NCBI RefSeq assembly: GCF_026191185.1
Contig: NZ_JAPHOV010000001.1
Span: 546,001-610,000, forward strand
Length of the DNA: 64,000 nucleotides
Reading direction: 5' to 3'
DNA from: Legionella sp. PATHC032
GTDB lineage: Bacteria > Pseudomonadota > Gammaproteobacteria > Legionellales > Legionellaceae
The notes under the pieces were generated by a model that saw nothing but the letters and a program-made list of their open reading frames with translations, was not told where the DNA came from and ran no database searches. The translations under genes and the position numbers were made by a program. Position 1 is the first letter of the stretch; each line of letters opens with the position of its first letter. Shown in pieces: positions 36,662 to 45,394 of this stretch.

Positions 36662-37309
36662 ATGAGCAAATTTAGAAGTCTTGCGGATATTAGACGAGAT
36701 TATGGTGAGTTGCAGCTAAGTGAAGAATCAGCTGAAAATAATCCCATTTCTCAATTCAAACTATGGTTTGATGATGTGTTACAAAATGAAAAAAACGATC
36801 CCACTGCGATGGTTCTGTCTACAGTAGATGAAAAGGGCTATCCAGATTCCAGAGTTGTCTTATTAAAAGGATTAGAGAACGGTAATTTTATCTTTTATAC
36901 CAATTATCAAAGTGCTAAGGCAATGCAAATGCAAAAGAATCCTTATGCTGCACTTAATTTTTATTGGCCTCAAATGGCAAGACAAGTACGTGTCCGTGGT
37001 CGGGTGAAGAAAATCAGTAGCGAGCAATCCGACGCCTATTTTTCTTCGAGACCTTTAAAAAGTCAGTTTAGTGCGATTGTATCTCCCCAAAGCCAAGAAA
37101 TTCTGGATAGGATTTCTTTAGAAGATGCGTTAAATCAGTTGATTGAGGAATATGGTCAAAAACCCGTAATCAGACCGGAAAATTGGGGTGGATATATGAT
37201 AATCCCAGATGAGATTGAGTTTTGGCAGGGTAGGGATAACAGGTTACATGATCGAATTCATTATTACCGGCATGGTGATGAATGGATTCATCGTAGATTG
37301 GCACCTTGA
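36662..37309 (+). CDS. pdxH: Pyridoxamine 5'-phosphate oxidase
   Basis: 215 residues, FMN flavoenzyme making pyridoxal 5'-phosphate. FMN/substrate motifs: [21 protein letters not shown], and the C-terminal [12 protein letters not shown] typical of PNPOx. Length equals the E. coli enzyme (218) closely. RBS AAGG 7 nt before the ATG. Monocistronic. Confidence 0.96.
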   Translation: MSKFRSLADIRRDYGELQLSEESAENNPISQFKLWFDDVLQNEKNDPTAMVLSTVDEKGYPDSRVVLLKGLENGNFIFYTNYQSAKAMQMQKNPYAALNFYWPQMARQVRVRGRVKKISSEQSDAYFSSRPLKSQFSAIVSPQSQEILDRISLEDALNQLIEEYGQKPVIRPENWGGYMIIPDEIEFWQGRDNRLHDRIHYYRHGDEWIHRRLAP

Positions 37310-37366
37310 CCGGCAGTTTTTGTCATTATTCCTGCCGGCATTATTTTATTATTTAGATATAGATAG

Positions 37367-37594
37367 ATGATTTTTCATGGCCGGCTAACGGTTAGATTTT
37401 TTAATAAGCACAAGCGATTTACAAATTTTGCCTGGTTTATAAATCAGCACTATCGAAAAAGTCCAATCTCTTTATTAAAAACATTTTTAGCTTTGATCTT
37501 AGGATTTTGTGTCAGCCTTATCAATATCCTATTTTGGATTGATTATTTAAAGGCAGATAATTTACCTTCATTTTTCCATAATTTCAAACAATAA
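37367..37594 (+). CDS. Small hypothetical membrane protein (uncertain)
   Basis: 75-residue frame with one hydrophobic stretch (LLKTFLALILGFCVSLINILF). Basic N-terminus. No good RBS (only GATAGATAG). Part of its DNA (37451-37505) resembles ends of the MITE-like repeat, so it may be coding by chance. Real or not is undecided. Confidence 0.35.
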   Translation: MIFHGRLTVRFFNKHKRFTNFAWFINQHYRKSPISLLKTFLALILGFCVSLINILFWIDYLKADNLPSFFHNFKQ

Positions 37595-37913
37595 GACTGC
37601 TTGTTAACCATAAAAATCCATGAAAATTAGGATAAAAAAGTTGGCCTAATACTTGCATCTCTATCAATAAAATCAATAAGTTAACGAGGTACCATATTGT
37701 AGATCCAAGGGTAAAAAGATTTTTTGTCAAGATAATGTAAATATTTGATCTTTGAAGGCAGGGGGCAAATTAAAGTCGTAAAATTGATTTAAGTGTGGGA
37801 GATACATGCACTAAAAAGTAGATCTGCACTAATTGTATTAATAATTATAGATTTAGGAGTAAATGAGTTGAAAAGCGGAAACATATTCAGGATACATAAA
37901 AGAGGCTATCATC
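37595..37913. other. 319-bp leader/intergenic region before letE
   Basis: No RNA gene or terminator recognised. The 60 bp before the start of the letE-like gene carry three GGA motifs (37856, 37877, 37890), possible CsrA contact sites, and AGAGG for translation. Confidence 0.45.
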
Positions 37914-38285
37914 ATGAACGATACAACATCATTATTATCACATATTAGACTACGATTTAACATTGAACACCCAAGCTATGAAGAATGTTATGTTTTTGGG
38001 TATGAATGTGCATTAGCAGAAGTTCCAGAAGAGGATAATCCTTTCCGCGAAGGTTCTCAAGAGGCAGAGCAATGGCTCGAAGGATGGTGGGCTGGAGTGT
38101 ATGGGGAAAAGCCCTTATTTGATTTGAACAATATCGAGGAAGATATTATTTTAGATAAAACCACAGCCGCAAATGATCAGCAATATCATCATAAAAACAG
38201 CTTTCTATCTTTAGTCTTTGAAATTGGTGGTGCGATAGCCGCTTCTGCAATAGTAGGTTACCAATTACTTGAGCTTGTAGCATGA
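37914..38285 (+). CDS. letE: Transmission trait enhancer LetE-like protein
   Basis: 123 residues, acidic, no signal peptide, one hydrophobic C-terminal stretch (GGAIAASAIVGYQLLELVA). LetE of L. pneumophila was described as a small protein without homologues that enhances LetA/LetS-dependent transmission traits; size and position after pdxH fit what I recall, but no sequence comparison was possible. RBS AGAGG 9 nt upstream. Confidence 0.6.
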   Translation: MNDTTSLLSHIRLRFNIEHPSYEECYVFGYECALAEVPEEDNPFREGSQEAEQWLEGWWAGVYGEKPLFDLNNIEEDIILDKTTAANDQQYHHKNSFLSLVFEIGGAIAASAIVGYQLLELVA

Positions 38286-38293
38286 TCACCGCT

Positions 38294-38332
38294 TTCAATT
38301 GAAGAGCATAATTTAATGCTTCTTCAATTGAA
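38294..38332. terminator. Long inverted repeat between letE and an SseB-like gene
   Basis: TTCAATTGAAGA-GCAT and ATGC-TTCTTCAATTGAA form a stem of about 16 bp with one bulge and an AATTTA loop. It lies between two convergent genes, as bidirectional terminators do, but neither side has a T run. Terminator role is inferred from position. Confidence 0.5.
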
Positions 38333-38354
38333 TAGGAGTATTCCTGGTATTGGT

Positions 38355-38744
38355 TCAGTCTTTAAATAATTTTAAAACCATCGACCTCATTCGTTCAATT
38401 TCAGATGGATTAAATTCTTTATAAAGTTCACTGCCGATATCAAGACAAACCGTAACTTTCTCACCTAAACCTTTCAACAGGTTGACACCTGATAATTTAA
38501 GTAATTTGATATATGGGCTAATTTCACTTGCCCAAGCATTGAGGTATTGCATGTCAGTGAATACCGGCAAAAAAATAGTATTATTTTCTTCCAAAAATAA
38601 TACTCTGGGTTCGCTATCATCAGAATCGGATTCAATAGGAATAATAAAGTTTGCCTTGATAAATTCAAGGTAAACTTTATTCGCTTCTTTTGAGCTTCCG
38701 GAAGATTCAAAAGCTTCTTTAATAGCAATATTTAGTTTATTCAT
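38355..38744 (-). CDS. SseB-like protein
   Basis: 129 residues. The pattern LEENNTIFLPVFTDMQYLNAW, SPYIKLLKLSGVNLL and DIGSELYKEFNPSEIERM fits the SseB N-terminal domain family (conserved LPVFTS, WA and NPGSEFxKEF-P-E-I). The role of stand-alone SseB-domain proteins is unknown; the call rests on this pattern. Convergent with letE. No neighbouring partner gene. Confidence 0.65.
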   Translation of the reverse strand: MNKLNIAIKEAFESSGSSKEANKVYLEFIKANFIIPIESDSDDSEPRVLFLEENNTIFLPVFTDMQYLNAWASEISPYIKLLKLSGVNLLKGLGEKVTVCLDIGSELYKEFNPSEIERMRSMVLKLFKD

Positions 38745-39396
38745 CAGGGGTGGATCCCATGTTTTGATAGTACATTGAAAATTTGATTTCTAAATTTGTT
38801 CAGAGTGACCAATTTCCATTCTTTAAAATATATGAAGATTCTACTTTAACAGGGCAAGATCATAACAATTTCAGTCAGTTATGAGCTGCGATGCTTTATA
38901 AATTTGAGCATATTTTTGTCATCCCCGCGCAGTTGGAATGATTCAAACTTTTCATTATATAATCAAATTATGATTTTGCCCTATCTACTTTAAAACTTTT
39001 TAGTGAATCTCCGGGAATTATTCAGTCTTATCTTCAATTCATCCAAAGGACTTACGAAAAATCCCAATCTCATCGTTAAAAAATAATTTTAATTCAGTCA
39101 TTTAGTTTGTATAAACGCTCTCATTAAAAACATTTTTTGCCTAGGCCTTGGATTTTTTCTTAAGTCCTGATTGTTGAATCATTCAACTCAATCCAGAGGA
39201 TTTTTGTTCAATTGGATGATGATGAGTCACTAAAAATTAGAATTATATCCTAAATCCTCAATACATTACTAATATGGCAAAGGTAAAAATAAACTATATG
39301 TTGAAATAAGTTACAACAGCAGTATAATGATAAGTTATCATTGTTAATTTATTGATCATTTTTTAAATAAATACAGCATGTGGTGGTTATACCAAA
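38745..39396. other. 652-bp intergenic region with MITE-like repeat
   Basis: AT-rich; holds the second copy of the repeat (39048-39168). No ORF, RNA gene or terminator is convincing. Confidence 0.5.
39048..39168. repeat. MITE-like repeat, copy 2, with terminal inverted repeats
   Basis: 121 bp. Left end AGGACTTACGAAAAATCC and right end GGATTTTTTCTTAAGTCCT are nearly perfect inverted complements (about 17 of 18 positions after a one-base gap), typical of a non-autonomous transposable element. Similar to 36429-36548. No transposase gene inside. Confidence 0.7.
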
Positions 39397-40680
39397 ATGG
39401 GAATATCTAAAGTGGAAATTTATAAACGTAAAAATTACCTGGGTTTTGCGTGGTTAGTTTGGGGGTTGGCAGCTGCTTTTTATTTTTCTGATTATTTAGC
39501 TAGAGTAGCGCCTGGTGTAATGCACCGATATCTACAAATGGACTTTGGCATTAATGAGGCCGGTTTCGGGATATTAACTGCATCCTTCTATATTCCATAT
39601 ATCTTAATGCAAATTCCCGTAGGATTAACGGTCGATCGTTTAAGCATTCGATGGTTATTGACTATTATGTCATTAGTTACTGCTTTTGGCTGCTGTGTAT
39701 TTGGTCTTGCTGATGGTCTGCTGACTGCATCAATTGGCAGAATGTTGATTGGTTTCAGTGCTGCTTTTGCATTTATTTGCTCACTTCGTCTTGCCACTTC
39801 ATGGTTTCCTCCAACTATGCTCGGATTATTATCTGGATTAACTCAAGCGTTAGGAATGCTGGGTGCTGCTGCAGGGGAGGCTCCTGTTTCATTTTTAGTG
39901 AGTAATGTTGGCTGGCGTCATAGTATGCTGATTATTGCGTTCTTATTTATTGCTTTATCAGGATTATTGTATCAATTTGTTCAAGATAAACCAGGCGAGC
40001 ATCGCAATGAAATTCGTTCCGTTAATCGAATCAGTATTTTGGATAGCTTAAAGATCATTTTGTCAAATAAACAAACTTGGCTTAACGCAATGTATGCTGG
40101 ATTTTTATTTGGTCCCACCGCTGTAATTGGGGAAGCAATAGGCCCTGCATACTTACAGTTCGGCCGTGGTTTAGGGGCGCACGCAGCCGCATTTGCAACG
40201 GGATTGATCTTTATAGGCTGGGGAATTAGTGGCCCATTATCCGGTTGGATTTCTGATAAAATGGGGCGTCGTAAGCCATTGATGATTATTTCCGCAGTAT
40301 GCGGGGTGATCTTGAGCAGTTTATTCGTTTTTATTCCTGAAATGAGTCAAACAACAGCTTACATACTATTTTTTGTTTTTGGTATTACGAATACAGGAGT
40401 TGCGATTTCATACGCTGTTTCTACAGAAATACATGACAGGAGTGTTGTTGGTACATCTATTGCGTTTACCAATATGACTTCGATTTTTGTTGGGGCCTTA
40501 TTCCAGCCTTTAGTCGGACGTATCATAGACATCGTATCTGGGCCTAGAGCCTATAATGTTGAAACGTTATTATTATCGGATTTCCAGGCCGGTTTAAAAT
40601 TACTTCCTTTATGTTCTTTAGTTGCTTTAATCCTGGCGTTTACAGTTAAAGAGACTTATTGCAAACCCATAAGGCATTAA
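39397..40680 (+). CDS. Major facilitator superfamily transporter (Pht-like)
   Basis: 427 residues, 12 predicted transmembrane helices. The MFS cytoplasmic loop motif GxxxDRxSxR is visible in PVGLTVDRLSIRW, and the second-half equivalent in LSGWISDKMGRRKPL. The pattern FSDYLARVAPGVMHRYL resembles the Legionella Pht transporters (phagosomal nutrient importers), so a role in amino acid or nucleoside import is possible; the particular member cannot be assigned. No strong RBS. Confidence 0.75.
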   Translation: MGISKVEIYKRKNYLGFAWLVWGLAAAFYFSDYLARVAPGVMHRYLQMDFGINEAGFGILTASFYIPYILMQIPVGLTVDRLSIRWLLTIMSLVTAFGCCVFGLADGLLTASIGRMLIGFSAAFAFICSLRLATSWFPPTMLGLLSGLTQALGMLGAAAGEAPVSFLVSNVGWRHSMLIIAFLFIALSGLLYQFVQDKPGEHRNEIRSVNRISILDSLKIILSNKQTWLNAMYAGFLFGPTAVIGEAIGPAYLQFGRGLGAHAAAFATGLIFIGWGISGPLSGWISDKMGRRKPLMIISAVCGVILSSLFVFIPEMSQTTAYILFFVFGITNTGVAISYAVSTEIHDRSVVGTSIAFTNMTSIFVGALFQPLVGRIIDIVSGPRAYNVETLLLSDFQAGLKLLPLCSLVALILAFTVKETYCKPIRH

Positions 40681-40763
40681 GATAGTAAAGATCAAACACT
40701 GAGCATGGAATTATCAATACCTTACCATTGTTTGATTTTTACTGTAAAAACATCAAATTTTTG

Positions 40764-40794
40764 AAACTTAATGAAAATATTTTTCATTAAGTTT
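40764..40794 (+). terminator. Probable terminator of the MFS gene
   Basis: Fourteen base pairs AAACTTAATGAAAA (40764-40777) with TTTTCATTAAGTTT (40781-40794) around a TAT loop, then TTAATC. Lies 83 bp after the stop. AT-rich stem. Confidence 0.5.
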
Positions 40795-40839
40795 TAATCT
40801 TCTTGCATTAGACTGTCGCACTTTTAGGTTATTTACTGT

Positions 40840-40865
40840 TATACTTTTCGCAGCACTTTGCTGCG
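40840..40865 (+). promoter_or_regulatory. Promoter -10 and 5' hairpin of the DUF945 gene
   Basis: TATACT at 40840-40845, then CGCAGC-ACTTT-GCTGCG (40849-40865), a six-pair GC-rich stem that would sit at the very 5' end of the mRNA. No clear -35. An RNA-stabilising role is possible. Confidence 0.4.
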
Positions 40866-40907
40866 CTCGAGTAATGCTATTTGCAAATTAATAACATGGA
40901 GATAATA

Positions 40908-42365
40908 ATGAAAAAACTTACAGGATTAGTAATTATCCTGGCTGTTTTAATCCTAGGTGGATATTATGGCATGGGAATTCTAACCGAAAGAACGGTTAAA
41001 AAAACTGTCGAGGTAATTAATCAATCCAATGGGCTTTTCGCTGATATTCAGCAATATAAGAGAGGTTGGTTTTGCTCTGATGCATTAGTCAAATGGCGTT
41101 TACATGTACCCGAGCGGGTAGTAAAAGACGATGATGGAAAATTGCAAACTACGCCAGCTCAAGATTATCAAATGGAAATGCCGATTAAGATTTATCACGG
41201 CCCCATTATATATGCGAGTAAGCAGGTACGTTTTGGAATGGGCTTTGCACAAACCGTATTTCCATTTCCAGAAAAATATAATCAACAATTTAATGAGCTT
41301 TTTTCTCAAGATTCAGAAAAGCCTCAGTTAAATTTAAGCATTTTTGTAAATTATTTGAACAAAAGTACAGTGGAGTTGTCCATTCCTTCGTTCAAGTTAA
41401 TTGCTAAAGATGGAAATGGTAAATTTAATTGGATGGGTATGGATAGTACTACATCAATGTCTTCCAATTTGGATAAAGTGGAAGGAGAAATTGAATTTGA
41501 TGGCGCTGAATTTTCTAAAGATGATACCAAGCTCTCTTTGGGGAAGGTAACCAGCGAGTATGACTTACATAAAACGACGACAGGATTATATTTAGGTCAA
41601 GCCAGTTTTTCATTACCATCACTTGCAGTAGTCGTTAAAGATCAAAAGATGTTTGAAATTAGTGAATTGACATTAAGTTCAAGCAGCGATATTGAGGACA
41701 ATCTCTTCAGCACTCATTTTAGCGCGGTTCTAAAATCGTTATTCGCCAATGGACAAAATTACGGTCCTGGTGAAGTCGAAATGTCTTTAAGAAACCTTGA
41801 TGCTGAAGTACTGGCCAAAATCAATGAGCAAGCTAACGCGATGCAAAGGGGTACAGATCAAGAGCGTCAACAAGCCTTAATGGCAATGCTTCCAGAATTA
41901 CCAAAGCTATTTAGTAAAGGTGCGGAGTTTGAAATTTCCAAATTAAGTCTCAAACTTCCACAAGGCATGATTGATGGTAACTTGTTAATTACTTTACCTA
42001 AAGGTGATAGTTCTAATCCTTTCGAGTTGATTCAAAAAACTCAAGGTAATGCCAAGTTAAAAATGCCAATCGAGGTAGTGAAGCAACTGATGCAGCAATC
42101 GATTATGCAACAAATGGCAAAACAGCCAGAAATGCAACAAGCTTTAATTCAACAGCTGCAAAGCAGTCAAGGCCAATCAAACCAAGCAGAACCTACTTCT
42201 GAGCAAATCGCTTCAATGCAAGTAGATAAGCAAATTAATGAGTTGGAGCAATCTGGTTTAATTACTGTAGATGGCAAAGACTATGTCATTGAGATGAGTT
42301 TGAGTGAAGGAAAATTCATGGTTAATGGAAAACCATTTGATCCATCTATGATGAAATTCCAGTAG
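40908..42365 (+). CDS. YdgA-like DUF945 protein
   Basis: 485 residues. An N-terminal hydrophobic segment (LTGLVIILAVLILGGYYGMGIL) anchors or exports the protein; the rest is periplasmic-looking beta-rich sequence with a Gln/Met-rich helical stretch near residues 375-440 (EMQQALIQQLQSSQGQ). Matches the DUF945 family (E. coli YdgA). Function unknown. GGAGAT is 6 nt before ATG 40908; an upstream in-frame ATG at 40881 would precede that site. Confidence 0.75.
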   Translation: MKKLTGLVIILAVLILGGYYGMGILTERTVKKTVEVINQSNGLFADIQQYKRGWFCSDALVKWRLHVPERVVKDDDGKLQTTPAQDYQMEMPIKIYHGPIIYASKQVRFGMGFAQTVFPFPEKYNQQFNELFSQDSEKPQLNLSIFVNYLNKSTVELSIPSFKLIAKDGNGKFNWMGMDSTTSMSSNLDKVEGEIEFDGAEFSKDDTKLSLGKVTSEYDLHKTTTGLYLGQASFSLPSLAVVVKDQKMFEISELTLSSSSDIEDNLFSTHFSAVLKSLFANGQNYGPGEVEMSLRNLDAEVLAKINEQANAMQRGTDQERQQALMAMLPELPKLFSKGAEFEISKLSLKLPQGMIDGNLLITLPKGDSSNPFELIQKTQGNAKLKMPIEVVKQLMQQSIMQQMAKQPEMQQALIQQLQSSQGQSNQAEPTSEQIASMQVDKQINELEQSGLITVDGKDYVIEMSLSEGKFMVNGKPFDPSMMKFQ

Positions 42366-42378
42366 TTCGTTAATTATA

Positions 42379-42411
42379 GGATAAGCTGTTGAGAACGGCT
42401 TATCCTCTTTT
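42379..42411 (+). terminator. Intrinsic terminator of the DUF945 gene
   Basis: Twelve-pair stem GGATAAGCTGTT (42379-42390) with AACGGCTTATCC (42394-42405), one G-T, GAG loop, then TCTTTTC. Confidence 0.8.
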
Positions 42412-42554
42412 CAATCCACTGTGGTGAGAAACGTAGCAATGATTCAAGCGCAAACAGTATATATTGAATTTTAATGCAGTTTTTTCTGTTCTGCCCTTGT
42501 CTCGTATTGCTCAATTCGGTAATATACCGCTTTTAAAAGGAGGAGCTAATAATA

Positions 42555-42836
42555 ATGACAACAATCAGTAATGATGCAGGAGATACCACTGCTTCACTAG
42601 CCGAAAGCGTGACTCAATCTGTACAAAAATATTTTTCAGAGCTTAAGGGAACTGATCCTGTTGACTTATACCAGTTTGTACTTGAAGAAATTGAGACCCC
42701 TCTATTTCGTGCAGTAATGGAACATTGCAAGTATAATCAGTCCCGCGCTGCAATCATGCTGGGAATTAGTCGTGGAACTTTAAGAACTAAATTAAGACGT
42801 TATTTTGATGATAAATACGTTGGTACAAGGGATTAA
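42555..42836 (+). CDS. fis: DNA-binding protein Fis
   Basis: 93 residues with the C-terminal Fis helix-turn-helix (NQSRAAIMLGISRGTLRTKLRRY). The N-terminal half is more variable. L. pneumophila has three Fis paralogues that regulate effector genes; this one resembles Fis1 by position but I cannot prove which. AGGAGGAGC lies 12 nt upstream of the ATG. Confidence 0.92.
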   Translation: MTTISNDAGDTTASLAESVTQSVQKYFSELKGTDPVDLYQFVLEEIETPLFRAVMEHCKYNQSRAAIMLGISRGTLRTKLRRYFDDKYVGTRD

Positions 42837-42842
42837 GAAGGA

Positions 42843-42884
42843 TTGATAATAAAAAGGGAGCTAAAGCTCCCTTTTTATTATCAA
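42843..42884. terminator. Bidirectional terminator between fis and prs
   Basis: Perfect 19-pair inverted repeat: TTGATAATAAAAAGGGAGC and GCTCCCTTTTTATTATCAA around a TAAA loop. T runs (CCCTTTTTATT) follow in both directions, so it serves the convergent genes. Confidence 0.92.
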
Positions 42885-42897
42885 AGAATAATTCATG

Positions 42898-43845
42898 TTA
42901 TTCAGCAAACATAGAGCTTACTGACTCCTCAACATTTACTCGTTTGATTGCTTGAGCTAACATATCAGCAAGACTAACCACTCTGATTTTTTCACAGTTT
43001 TGTGCTTCAACTGATAAAGGGATGGTATCAGTTACTACTACCTCATCAAGACCTGAATGTTTAATATTGTTAACCGCAGGGCCGGATAATACAGGATGTG
43101 TAATGTAAGCCCTTACACTTTTTGCTCCGCTTTTCTTTAATTCATGAGCAGCCGTACAAAGTGTTCCAGCAGTATCTACTATATCGTCTACAATAATACA
43201 GTTCTTATTAGCAGGTTCACCGATAATGTGCATTACTTCTGATTTATTTGGTCCACTACGGCGTTTATCAATAATTGACAGCTCAGCGTCATTCAGTCTT
43301 TTAGCAACCGCTCTGGCACGAACAACTCCGCCGACATCTGGAGATACTATCATAATGTTGTTTAATTTTTGTTTGGTTATATCGTCCAGCAATACCGGAG
43401 TTGAGTATACGTTATCAACCGGCATATAAAAGAAGCCTTGTATTTGATCCGCGTGCAAATCAACAGTAAGAACTCTACAAATTCCAACAGAAGCCATCAT
43501 GTCTGCTACCACTTTAGCTGTAATAGGAACACGTGCGGAGCGTACTCGCCTGTCTTGGCGTGCGTAGCCAAAATAAGGAACTACAGCTGTAATTCGACCT
43601 GCAGATGATCTTCTCAGGGCATCCGCCATAATCAGCAATTCCATTAAATTATTATTGGCAGGCGCACATGTTGATTGGAGAACAAAAACATCTTTACCTC
43701 GGACATTTTCCAAAATCTCAACCATAGTCTCTCCATCGCTGAAGGTACCAACAGTGGCTTTACCAATAGGTATTTGCAAATGTGAGGATATTTTTAGTGC
43801 TAATTCAGGGTTAGCATTCCCTGTAAAAATCATCATCGTGGACAT
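42898..43845 (-). CDS. prs: Ribose-phosphate pyrophosphokinase
   Basis: 315 residues. Makes PRPP from ribose 5-phosphate and ATP for nucleotide, His and Trp synthesis. Markers: [13 protein letters not shown], the ATP-binding [21 protein letters not shown], and the PRPP motif [14 protein letters not shown]. Order lolB-tRNA-Gln-prs all on the minus strand, with ispE missing compared with relatives. Confidence 0.97.
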   Translation of the reverse strand: MSTMMIFTGNANPELALKISSHLQIPIGKATVGTFSDGETMVEILENVRGKDVFVLQSTCAPANNNLMELLIMADALRRSSAGRITAVVPYFGYARQDRRVRSARVPITAKVVADMMASVGICRVLTVDLHADQIQGFFYMPVDNVYSTPVLLDDITKQKLNNIMIVSPDVGGVVRARAVAKRLNDAELSIIDKRRSGPNKSEVMHIIGEPANKNCIIVDDIVDTAGTLCTAAHELKKSGAKSVRAYITHPVLSGPAVNNIKHSGLDEVVVTDTIPLSVEAQNCEKIRVVSLADMLAQAIKRVNVEESVSSMFAE

Positions 43846-44024
43846 GTGTCAAAAGCCTTAGATTTAGGTTAATCACATAACTTAAACACATAGCAGAAGA
43901 CAGCCAAAAAGATATTATTATTATTTGAGCGATACGAAGTACGCATCCTTCCAGGTTATCTTCTGCCGTCTGTTTACTTGTACCTAGATTCAACTTCATA
44001 TTCTAGGTTGAATCAACAAGAAAA

Positions 44025-44099
44025 TGGCAGGGGTGCTAGGATTCGAACCTAGGTATGCAGGGATCAAAACCCTGTGCCTTACCGCTTGGCGACACCCCT
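44025..44099 (-). tRNA. tRNA-Gln (TTG)
   Basis: 75 nt with encoded CCA. Acceptor AGGGGTG/CACCCCT, D arm, anticodon stem CAGGG/CCCTG with loop TTTTGAT giving TTG (codon CAA), T arm CTAGGTTCGAATCCTAG. Lies between lolB and prs on the same strand, as in pseudomonads. Confidence 0.97.
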
Positions 44100-44225
44100 A
44101 TAATTGTAGATTCTTTAATCATCCGTGAGTTTGTAAATAGTATTCATCCCTGCAATGTGCTGCGTATTTTGCAGTGCTTTTTTATCGATGTCAACTTCAG
44201 AAAGCAAATAATTATAAGAATTAAT

Positions 44226-44825
44226 TTATACAACCCAATTCTTTATCACTACCTTTACCATGACACCATTTCCTTCAAGGCGAATCATGCTTGGTAAATC
44301 TATTCCCTTGACTGAAGTATACTTAGTAAAATCAATGGTATAGCCATTTTGCTTTAATTGTATCAGGTGATTGAATTGGTCATGTTTTTCCGATTGGACT
44401 CCACCTGGTGCAGGCAGACCTCTTACCCAGTAATACAAGTTATTTACTGGGAGTCTAATGCCAGTTTGTTTTAGTAATAACTCATCAGCATTGGTGGACG
44501 TAGTTATTTTGGAGCCATCTTGAAATGTAATTGTATTGCCTTTTTTGCTGATTAGAACGGCTCCACCACCCAAGGGTCCCATTAAACGAATTTGGTATGA
44601 GCTGGCCCCTTGCTGTACCCAATTCATGGTAGCAGACCAGCCTTTTGCTTTGGTTTTTGCAGCCAGGGCACCTTTAATTTCCCATGATGAAACAGTGGCT
44701 GTTTCGGCTTTGCGTTCTTCAAGAGGAATTTCACGGTTTGCAGGCGGCTCTTCAGATGGTCTTGGGGGAGCGCATGCTGTTAAAAAGCAAATTAAGATGA
44801 TTGTCAAACGTTTTATCGCATTCAT
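44226..44825 (-). CDS. lolB: Outer-membrane lipoprotein receptor LolB
   Basis: 199 residues. Lipoprotein signal [18 protein letters not shown] with lipobox LTAC (lipidated Cys18), a disordered PAPxPSEEPP linker and a LolB beta-barrel ([18 protein letters not shown], then [17 protein letters not shown]). Accepts lipoproteins from LolA and inserts them in the outer membrane. RBS GAGGT 6 nt upstream. Divergent from coaD. Confidence 0.92.
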   Translation of the reverse strand: MNAIKRLTIILICFLTACAPPRPSEEPPANREIPLEERKAETATVSSWEIKGALAAKTKAKGWSATMNWVQQGASSYQIRLMGPLGGGAVLISKKGNTITFQDGSKITTSTNADELLLKQTGIRLPVNNLYYWVRGLPAPGGVQSEKHDQFNHLIQLKQNGYTIDFTKYTSVKGIDLPSMIRLEGNGVMVKVVIKNWVV

Positions 44826-44908
44826 TGCTTACCTCAATTCCATTTTTTTATAGTTTTTCAATTTACAATACGCTAGACTGCTTCTATATGCAAATGGTAA
44901 TTAACGAG

Positions 44909-45394
44909 ATGAAACAAAAAGCAATCTACCCGGGAACATTTGACCCTGTAACCAATGGCCATGTTGATATTATTACTCGGGCCAGCACTATTTTTCCAGA
45001 ATTGATAGTTGCTGTAGCGAGTAATAAGAATAAGCGGCCTTATTTATCTTGGGAAACCAGAATTAGTTTACTGGAAGAATCCGTTGGACATTTAACTGGT
45101 GTGAGGGTCTTGGGTTTTGATAATTTGTTAATTGATTTTGTATTAGAACAAAATGCGGGCATTATTTTACGTGGATTGAGAGCTGTTTCTGATTTTGAAT
45201 ATGAATTTCAACTGGCTGGAATGAATAGAAAACTATCTAAAAAGATAGAAACATTATTTTTAACCCCCGCAGAGCATTTAATGTATATCTCATCCACTTT
45301 AGTTCGTGAAATTGCAGCCTTAAATGGCGATATTTCTCAATTTGTTCCGCCCAATGTAGTTAGAGAATTAAAAAAGAGACAAAATGAAATATAA
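44909..45394 (+). CDS. coaD: Phosphopantetheine adenylyltransferase
   Basis: 161 residues. Fourth step of CoA synthesis. Nucleotidyl-transferase motif [17 protein letters not shown] at the N-terminus and the ISSTLVRE motif near the C-terminus ([16 protein letters not shown]). ATG 44909 chosen to match the usual N-terminus; upstream in-frame ATGs lack support. Overlaps ggt by 11 bp. Confidence 0.94.
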   Translation: MKQKAIYPGTFDPVTNGHVDIITRASTIFPELIVAVASNKNKRPYLSWETRISLLEESVGHLTGVRVLGFDNLLIDFVLEQNAGIILRGLRAVSDFEYEFQLAGMNRKLSKKIETLFLTPAEHLMYISSTLVREIAALNGDISQFVPPNVVRELKKRQNEI

